30,491 nucleotides of DNA from Acidobacteriota bacterium (GTDB lineage Bacteria > Acidobacteriota > Terriglobia > Terriglobales > Acidobacteriaceae). The notes below the pieces were generated by a model. The model was not told the origin of the DNA. It made no database searches and saw only the letters and a list, made by a program, of their open reading frames with translations. Each line of letters begins with the position of its first letter. Position 1 is the first letter of the stretch. Location of the stretch: assembly GCA_021851465.1 (NCBI GenBank), contig JAJZDL010000006.1, positions 1-30,491 on the forward strand, written 5' to 3'. Of the stretch, positions 25,796 through 30,491 are shown piece by piece. The position numbers were made by a program, and so were the translations under genes.

Positions 25796-26437
25796 CTAGT
25801 GGATGCGGAAGACAAGGCCCGTGCTGAGCGTGATCAAGTAGTTGCTCTGGTTCTGGCCGAGCCCGCCATTCAGGGTAAAGTATCCGGTCGGGTAATTGTT
25901 CAGCGATCCCGCGCTCGCCTCCAACACGCGCCAGTCGAACTTCTTGAACCTGCCGTGTAGCGGATGGTCGATGCCGAGGCTCACTTGGTAGATGAAGTTG
26001 TTGTTGTAGTAGGAGCGGAACGGGTTCCGCGTGTGGCCGATGCCAAATCCGCCCTGCACATAGGGAATCGAGCCGTAGCTGTACTTGTAGGGCCGCTTGG
26101 TAGATACCCGCAAGCTGAAGATGCCGTCTTCGCGATCAATCTGAGAGCCGTAGATATCGTCGCGCAACACATCCCCGCGGGCATCGATGCCCACCAGGAC
26201 CGGCCCGGTCTTGAGTTTGCCCACATGCGGAAGATGGGTGACGTCGTAGTAAATGCCGTAGGTGGCGCCGAAGAGCCAGGGACGATCGACGTTGCCGTGT
26301 ATCCCAGGATTCACAAAGACTCCCTTTTGGGTGAACTGCTGGGTGTCGAACATCAGATAGGCACCGGATTGAGCATGGGCAGCAGCAGCAGATGCGAGGG
26401 CGACGGTTAGAACAAGAGCTATGGTTCGCAGTTTCAT
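25796..26437 (-). CDS. Outer-membrane beta-barrel protein, paralog 1 of 3
   Basis: A 213-residue protein with a signal peptide MKLRTIALVLTVALASAAAA (cleaved after HAQ) and an eight-strand-type barrel of short alternating segments (YGIYYDVTHLPHVG, IPYVQGGFGIGHTR, DWRVLEASAGS), ending TGLVFRIH. It shares signal peptide, strand motifs and end with the two genes upstream on the same strand. AGGA precedes the ATG. Its stop codon TAG is made of the TA target plus the first base of the IS630 element; before insertion it would have been TAA, so the protein is unchanged. Any terminator behind it has been moved 1 kb away. Function unknown; an OmpA/OmpW-like small barrel is likely. Confidence 0.82.
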   Translation of the reverse strand: MKLRTIALVLTVALASAAAAHAQSGAYLMFDTQQFTQKGVFVNPGIHGNVDRPWLFGATYGIYYDVTHLPHVGKLKTGPVLVGIDARGDVLRDDIYGSQIDREDGIFSLRVSTKRPYKYSYGSIPYVQGGFGIGHTRNPFRSYYNNNFIYQVSLGIDHPLHGRFKKFDWRVLEASAGSLNNYPTGYFTLNGGLGQNQSNYLITLSTGLVFRIH

Positions 26438-26622
26438 CGTTGTTCCTTTTGCGAGGAGTTTATTGGCGCACCGATGAGCATATAGAACTGGAGCGCCAAT
26501 GTCAGCAAATTTCTATCGGAGGAGAATTCCGGGGTACAACCGGGGTTGAGCCGAGGGAGGCGCCGCCGCGCCCCGGAGGGCAAAACCGGGCGCCCCGGAA
26601 GCGCCAACACCCGAAAAGCGCC

Positions 26623-27222
26623 CTAAAAACGGAAGACCAGCCCCGAGCTGAAGCTGATCTGCGTAGACGCCGGGACGTTGAGGATGCCGCCATTGCCCAC
26701 GGTTGCGCTGCTGATGGTGGTCAGGGAGCCGTACCCGAGCTCGAAGACCCGGAAGTCCACATGCCGCGCCAGCGTGTAATCGACCCCGCCGTACAGGGCG
26801 AAATCTCCCTTGCTGATGTGAACGGTGCTGACCGGGGCCTTGGTCGTGCCCACGCCGAAGGAGATCTGCGCATACGGCTTGATCGGCCGCTTGAACGGCT
26901 GCCCGGAGACGCGCATGCCCACAAGAAAGCTCCGCAGCATCGCGTTGTTCGCGTGCAGGTCGGACAACCGCATGTCGGCCCCGACCACAATGCCGCCGGC
27001 GGTGCGGTAGAAGTCGTAGAAGCCGCCCAGCGAGTACCCATAGAAAACCTGAGAGGTCGAGTTCTGGCCCAGAAAGGCGTACGGGCCAACATCCGGGGTC
27101 ACGTTGCTGATGCGGATGGCGACGGGATTCATATACACGCCGATCTTGCCTTGGCTCTGGGCATGGGCGGAGACGGTCGCAACTGCCAGAACGACAACTG
27201 CGACGAGAGTGCGAAGCTTCAT
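26623..27222 (-). CDS. Outer-membrane beta-barrel protein, paralog 2 of 3
   Basis: A 199-residue protein with signal peptide MKLRTLVAVVVLAVATVS (cleaved after AHAQ) and barrel segments GGFYDFYRTAGGIVVGADMR, IKPYAQISFGVGTTK, VDFRVFELGYGSL, ending SSGLVFRF with the C-terminal Phe. The same motifs appear in the genes on both sides, so all three arose by duplication. GAGGA lies seven bases before the ATG. Function unknown. Confidence 0.82.
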   Translation of the reverse strand: MKLRTLVAVVVLAVATVSAHAQSQGKIGVYMNPVAIRISNVTPDVGPYAFLGQNSTSQVFYGYSLGGFYDFYRTAGGIVVGADMRLSDLHANNAMLRSFLVGMRVSGQPFKRPIKPYAQISFGVGTTKAPVSTVHISKGDFALYGGVDYTLARHVDFRVFELGYGSLTTISSATVGNGGILNVPASTQISFSSGLVFRF

Positions 27223-27395
27223 GAAAAATCCTCAAAATCCAACGTGGCGCTGGCGCATCTCGCCTGCGGAGTCCGACCGCAAATGGTGCGCTGTATCGAG
27301 TCTATAGAAAGATTCGCAACTGGATGTGGTTGTGCTTCAAGAATGGTGGAGTGCCGCTTGAAGAGGCCGGACCTGTCAGGGGAAGCGGACGTCAG

Positions 27396-27941
27396 CTAAA
27401 AGCGAAGCACAAGGCCGCTGTCAACCGTGAAGAGGTGGTCTGCGGAGGGGGGATAGCCGCTGCCGGTTCCGGTCATCCTGCCGTATCCGAGTTCGGCGAC
27501 GCGCCAATCCAAATGCGGGGCGACGGTGAGATCGGCCCCGCCGAATATCTCGTATTGGAACTTGTTATTGTAGGTGGGTGCACCGCCGTGGAAACCGCTC
27601 TGGCTGGCGCCGCCGACTCCGACAGACCCCTGGATATAAGGTTTGATCGGAATGACAGGCGGCTTGACGGAAAGACGTATGCCGAATAGGGCGCTTCTGT
27701 ATTTTTGCTGGCCTCCGAAGAGCTGATCGCCTCGTAAGTCCGCGCCGATGCCAACCGGTCCAAAGTGGAGAAAGTCGTAGTAGGTGCCTGCGCCTATGCC
27801 TTCGTACCAGGCCGTGGGCTCGACGGAGTTGCTCGTGGAAACGTGGGTCGAATCAAATATCCCATAGATGCCGACCTGCGCATGGGCCGTCGTGGTAAGG
27901 ATCGCAGTAGCAAGAAAGAGGATCAACCGATGCAGTTTCAT
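27396..27941 (-). CDS. Outer-membrane beta-barrel protein, paralog 3 of 3
   Basis: A 181-residue protein with signal peptide MKLHRLILFLATAILTTT (cleaved after AHAQ), barrel segments YYDFLHFGPVGIGADLRGD, IKPYIQGSVGVGG, LDWRVAELGYGRM, and end DSGLVLRF. It is the first gene of the tandem set and lies 116 bases after obgE on the same strand. The ATG at 27941 begins the signal peptide; an in-frame ATG at 28004 adds 21 polar residues. Function unknown. Confidence 0.82.
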   Translation of the reverse strand: MKLHRLILFLATAILTTTAHAQVGIYGIFDSTHVSTSNSVEPTAWYEGIGAGTYYDFLHFGPVGIGADLRGDQLFGGQQKYRSALFGIRLSVKPPVIPIKPYIQGSVGVGGASQSGFHGGAPTYNNKFQYEIFGGADLTVAPHLDWRVAELGYGRMTGTGSGYPPSADHLFTVDSGLVLRF

Positions 27942-28057
27942 AGGCGTCCCGTGATCGAAATGATTTACACCGCAATATACGCGATCGGAACTGTGGCCTT
28001 CCAATTTTTATCTGTGAATCGTCCGAACGAGACTGGATGCGGTGGGTGTTTCCCTGC

Positions 28058-29194
28058 CTACCGCGCCCGGCCCCGCGCGCGCGGAGCGGGCGGCGGGTAC
28101 GAGGGCTTGCGCTTGCCCGTCTTCCCAAGCACAGGGGTTGACGAGTTTGGTACGCCGCCGCCCGTCCCGCTCTCGATCGGCCTGGGCCGGTGCGCCGCAA
28201 CCATCTCTGCCACGGCATACTTCAACGCCTCAATCCCCTCGCCCGTTACCGCTGAAATTGCGTAAAAAGGCAGCTTGCGCCGCTTGGCGAAGGCGCTGAG
28301 CTTCTTCAACTTCGCCGGATTGGCAACGTCGATCTTCGCCGCGACCAGGATCGTCGGCTTGGCGGAGAGCGCCGGGTCGAAGGTCTCCAGCTCCGCCGTG
28401 ATGACTCTAAAGTCGCCAACCGGGTCGGCGCGGTCCGCCCCGTCGGAGACATCCACCAGATGCACAATCACGCTAGTCCGCTCGATGTGCTTCAGGAACT
28501 GGATGCCCAGGCCCGCACCCAGATGCGCGCCCTCGATCAGCCCCGGCAGGTCGGCCACCGTGAACGATTCTGTATGGGGAAATTCGCCCACCTGGACCAC
28601 GCCCAGGTTCGGCTCCAGCGTCGTAAAGGCGTAGTCGGCAATGCGCGGGCGCGCGGCGGAGAGGCGCGAGATCAGCGTCGATTTGCCGACGTTGGGGTAG
28701 CCGACCAGGCCCGCGTCGGCCAGCAGCCGCAACTCCAGGCGGCAGGCCCGCTCTTCTCCCGCACGGCCCAGCTCGTGCTCGCGCGGGGCCTGGTGCGTGC
28801 TGCTTGCGAAGTGTTGGTTGCCCCGGCCTCCGCGGCCGCCGTGGGCCACCACGATCGTCTCGTCCGGTCGGGTAAAGTCGTGTATCAGCTCGCCGGTCGA
28901 GTCGTCGTACAGCAGCGTCCCGACCGGGACCTTCAGAATGGTATGCTCGCCCGCTGCGCCCGACATGTTCGAGCCCAACCCGTGCCCCCCTCGCTGCGCC
29001 TTGTGCTCCGGGTTGAAGCGAAAGTGGACCAGCGTGTTGTGCGAGAGCGAGGACGACACCAGAACGTCGCCGCCGTGGCCGCCGTCGCCGCCCGAGGGCC
29101 CGCCCCGCGGGACGAACTTCTCCCGCCGGAAGGCCATGCACCCGTTGCCGCCATCTCCGGCCTTGACGCGAATTTTAGCTTCATCGATGAACAT
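28058..29194 (-). CDS. obgE: GTPase Obg/CgtA
   Basis: A 378-residue GTPase for late 50S ribosome assembly and stress control. The Gly-rich Obg fold fills about 1-158 (MFIDEAKIRVKAGDGGNG, FVPRGGPSGGDGGHGGDV). The G domain has G1 GYPNVGKS (165-172), G2 TT (191-192), G3 DLPG (215-218) and G5 SAVTG (314-318). G4, usually NKxD, reads AKID (286-289). The C-terminal tail (from about 340) is Pro/Arg-rich and short, without an OCT domain. The ATG at 29194 has GGAAGGA upstream; the frame continues to 29314 but the extra part is not conserved. rpmA and rplU, frequent neighbours, are not seen. Confidence 0.95.
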   Translation of the reverse strand: MFIDEAKIRVKAGDGGNGCMAFRREKFVPRGGPSGGDGGHGGDVLVSSSLSHNTLVHFRFNPEHKAQRGGHGLGSNMSGAAGEHTILKVPVGTLLYDDSTGELIHDFTRPDETIVVAHGGRGGRGNQHFASSTHQAPREHELGRAGEERACRLELRLLADAGLVGYPNVGKSTLISRLSAARPRIADYAFTTLEPNLGVVQVGEFPHTESFTVADLPGLIEGAHLGAGLGIQFLKHIERTSVIVHLVDVSDGADRADPVGDFRVITAELETFDPALSAKPTILVAAKIDVANPAKLKKLSAFAKRRKLPFYAISAVTGEGIEALKYAVAEMVAAHRPRPIESGTGGGVPNSSTPVLGKTGKRKPSYPPPAPRARGRAR

Positions 29195-29591
29195 CGGATC
29201 CTTCCCAGTGTAGCCGAAGCAAAATCGACCCCCCGCGCCGCTCTTCAGCGCACTCGCTTCAACTGAAGAGAATCCCCGCCGATCCGATCTCCCCCGTCCT
29301 CCCAACCGCCGCATCCTTTAAGAAGCTGTCCAGAAACAGTTCTTCTCCTCGAAAATTTACGAATTGTCATTCACCTCGGCCAGCAACATGCAGATCTCGG
29401 CGAGGACGATCAGCCCAGGCGCGGCTTTGTCTATGAGTCTGCTGTCGAGCACAGCCGGGATCGCGTTTCAGTCGCAGTGGCAGCGCCCCCTGCAATTTGC
29501 GGTTGCGGGATCGTATGGAGGGTATGGAGGGTCTGGAATGCCCGGGATGGGAATAGGTGCTCCGGTTACATGGGCTGGACAGTAGACGCCG
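29195..29591. other. Intergenic region upstream of obgE
   Basis: About 400 bases. A plus-strand frame at 29364-29585 (TTG start) would give 73 residues with a Gly-rich end GSYGGYGGSGMPGMGIGAPV, but it has no ribosome binding site and no recognisable domain, so I leave it uncalled. The obgE promoter should lie here on the minus strand. Confidence 0.4.
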
Positions 29592-29957
29592 TTATTTGGA
29601 TGGGCACGGGTAAGAATCTTTAAGAAATAGAAGGACGAAAAAGGCTGGCTTGTCATCGCTTTTCATGTTTGGGTTTGCGTCGACGTAGTGGACATAGTTT
29701 GCCGCAATTGGGAGCATGTCGGTGCCATCTGGAGCGCAAATAAGCCGCTTCGCCGATAGTTGGTCTGAGTCGATAAATCCATGGAGATACGAGATGCATC
29801 CTCCGGCGTTCATCCAGTCTGTAGGGTCGGGGTCTCGTAGCTTGTTGCTGTTGATGGCTATCGCCACTTTGCATTCGTAATACAGAAAGTTAGCGGGGGG
29901 CGCGGCTGCTGGCGCGTTCTGCAGTGCCATAGCGAGCGTGATAAACCGTAGAATCAT
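29592..29957 (-). CDS. Exported Rap1a/Tai-like small protein
   Basis: A 121-residue protein with a short signal peptide (MILRFITLAMALQNAPAAA). The mature part has the pattern of the Rap1a/Tai immunity family: GGCISYLHGFIDSDQL, then ICAPDGTDMLPIAANYVHYV, DANPNMKSDDKPAFFVLLFL and a final Cys in SYPCPSK, giving four Cys for two disulfides. Family members include periplasmic immunity proteins to type VI amidase effectors, but many are uncharacterised. No effector or secretion gene is near, so immunity is not claimed. The ribosome binding site is weak. Confidence 0.6.
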   Translation of the reverse strand: MILRFITLAMALQNAPAAAPPANFLYYECKVAIAINSNKLRDPDPTDWMNAGGCISYLHGFIDSDQLSAKRLICAPDGTDMLPIAANYVHYVDANPNMKSDDKPAFFVLLFLKDSYPCPSK

Positions 29958-30034
29958 GCCAAAAATGATAGCACCGGAGTTGTTGTAAATAAAGGAGTTT
30001 GAGAGAACAATGCCGACAGTTCCCTATATCGACC

Positions 30035-30070
30035 AGATGGGCGCAGCGAAGAATCCCCGTATTTCGTCGT
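30035..30070. repeat. Dispersed intergenic repeat with GGGCGCAGCG core
   Basis: GGGCGCAGCGAAGAATCCCC, then GTATTTCGTCG, resembles 22660-22694. A related piece follows at about 30119-30170 (GTCACTCTGACC, then GTCGAAGGGG and CCCCGCATT). Confidence 0.5.
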
Positions 30071-30216
30071 TGCCTGTTTCCTCGTTGAGCGCCGGTTCTG
30101 TAGTTTCTGGACAGAGGCTTGTCACTCTGACCCTGAGATCGTCGAAGGGGAAGAACCCCGCATTCGCCTTTCTCCCCTCACCACAACCGCCCGTCCCGTT
30201 CTCCAAACAATCTCCA

Positions 30217-30282
30217 GCCTTTGCCTTTGCCTTTGCCTCTGCCTTTGCTTTTGCCTTTGCCTCTGCCTCTGCCTTTGCCTTT
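30217..30282. repeat. Hexanucleotide repeat tract (GCCTTT and variants)
   Basis: Eleven consecutive six-base units, seven GCCTTT, three GCCTCT and one GCTTTT. A shorter tract follows at 30422-30440. Both are preceded by CGTTCTCC(A/C)AACAATCTCCA, so tract and flank are duplicated together. Confidence 0.85.
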
Positions 30283-30309
30283 GCCCACGCTGCCCCCACC
30301 CCCACCGGC

Positions 30310-30391
30310 TTGTCATCCTGAGCGCAGCCTCCCGCAGCCTCATCGCGGGAGGCGGAGTCGAAGGCCCCCGACGCTCTCCGCCAAACCACCC
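30310..30391. repeat. Dispersed intergenic repeat with hairpin
   Basis: Begins TTGTCATCCTGAGCGCAGC, contains the stem GCCTCCCGC (30327-30335) / GCGGGAGGC (30345-30353), and ends with the 31-base core at 30357-30387 that matches 22507-22537. Confidence 0.6.
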
Positions 30392-30491
30392 CCGCCCGCC
30401 CCGTTCTCCCAACAATCTCCAGCCTCTGCCTTTGCCTCTGCCCTTTCCCCCACCCCCGCAACCCTGTCAACCCCCCACCCCGCCCCCCGAA

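Larger units (their letters stand above)
24774..25796 (-). mobile_element. IS630-family insertion sequence, degraded
   Basis: A 1023-bp element bounded by imperfect inverted ends (GAGCGTTTCCCGTTTTACTG from 24774; GGGCATTTCTCAAAATAGTG inward from 25796; 17 of the first 26 positions agree). It is flanked by TA at 24772-24773 and 25797-25798, the dinucleotide target that IS630/Tc1-mariner elements duplicate. The single transposase gene is on the minus strand and broken. Removing the element and one TA joins CGC ATC CAC to TAA, the natural end of the neighbouring barrel gene, which independently supports the boundaries. Confidence 0.88.
30010..30321 (+). pseudogene. Open frame with a gene-like start running into repeats
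   Basis: An ATG at 30010 follows AAAGGAG by 12 bases and begins MPTVPYIDQ. From about codon 10 the DNA is the dispersed GGGCGCAGCG repeat, later a GCCTTT hexamer tract read as alternating Ala-Phe/Ser-Phe. The start may belong to a gene interrupted by repeat insertion. The translated product is unlikely to be a real protein. Confidence 0.3.

Noticed and set aside
29364..29585. Gly-rich 73-residue protein
   Set aside because: TTG start without ribosome binding site and no recognisable domain.
30024..30470. Minus-strand frame rich in AKAEAKAK
   Set aside because: It is the reverse reading of the GCCTTT hexamer tract and repeats, not a coiled-coil gene.

Overview
The window reads as a chromosomal stretch of a Gram-negative, GC-rich bacterium, most likely an acidobacterium of the Acidobacteriaceae type (Granulicella/Terriglobus-like). 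Lipid A synthesis (lpxC), several outer-membrane beta-barrels, a CzcA-type tripartite pump and TolC-like protein show a double membrane. The phylum call is inference, from a DUF6677-like protein, an RNase E/G with a very long insertion, and the style of the intergenic repeats. No rRNA, tRNA or CRISPR array was found.

Layout. 1-2713: the 5' end of an acylphosphatase gene and efp on the minus strand, then divergently lpxC and folK. 2839-7756: an outer-membrane barrel gene and a giant RNase E/G gene, both minus. 7757-9086: a long non-coding stretch holding a perfect 14-bp inverted repeat, eleven perfect copies of a heptanucleotide, and a promoter with a foldable leader. 9087-11095: a two-gene protein-sorting module, a 62-residue VPEID-CTERM protein and exosortase E fused to a CPBP intramembrane protease. 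11192-12363: three small minus-strand genes (two membrane proteins overlapping by GTGA, one secreted Ala/Lys-rich protein). 12604-14536: a secreted two-module VOC protein and prmC. 14538-16281 (minus): a ROK sugar kinase and an exported dienelactone-hydrolase-like protein. 16585-22448: a metal-efflux operon (adaptor, HME-RND pump, outer-membrane factor) behind a promoter that carries a palindrome between its -35 and -10. 22917-24608: ddl and a small membrane protein. 24774-25796: a degraded IS630-family element. 25796-27941: three tandem paralogous outer-membrane barrel genes. 28058-29194: obgE. 29592-29957: an exported Rap1a/Tai-like protein. 29958-30491: repeat-rich DNA.

Most of the genes are housekeeping (translation rescue at stalling motifs, release-factor methylation, lipid A, folate, peptidoglycan, RNA decay, ribosome assembly) with accessory pieces between them. 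The strongest points for a second look are: the exosortase E module, whose substrate has almost no mature body; the 757-residue disordered insertion inside the S1 domain of RNase E/G; the IS630 element that landed inside a stop codon and turned TAA into TAG without changing the protein; the EF-P with Asn at the position that is usually a modified Lys or Arg; and the operator-like palindrome of the metal-efflux operon.
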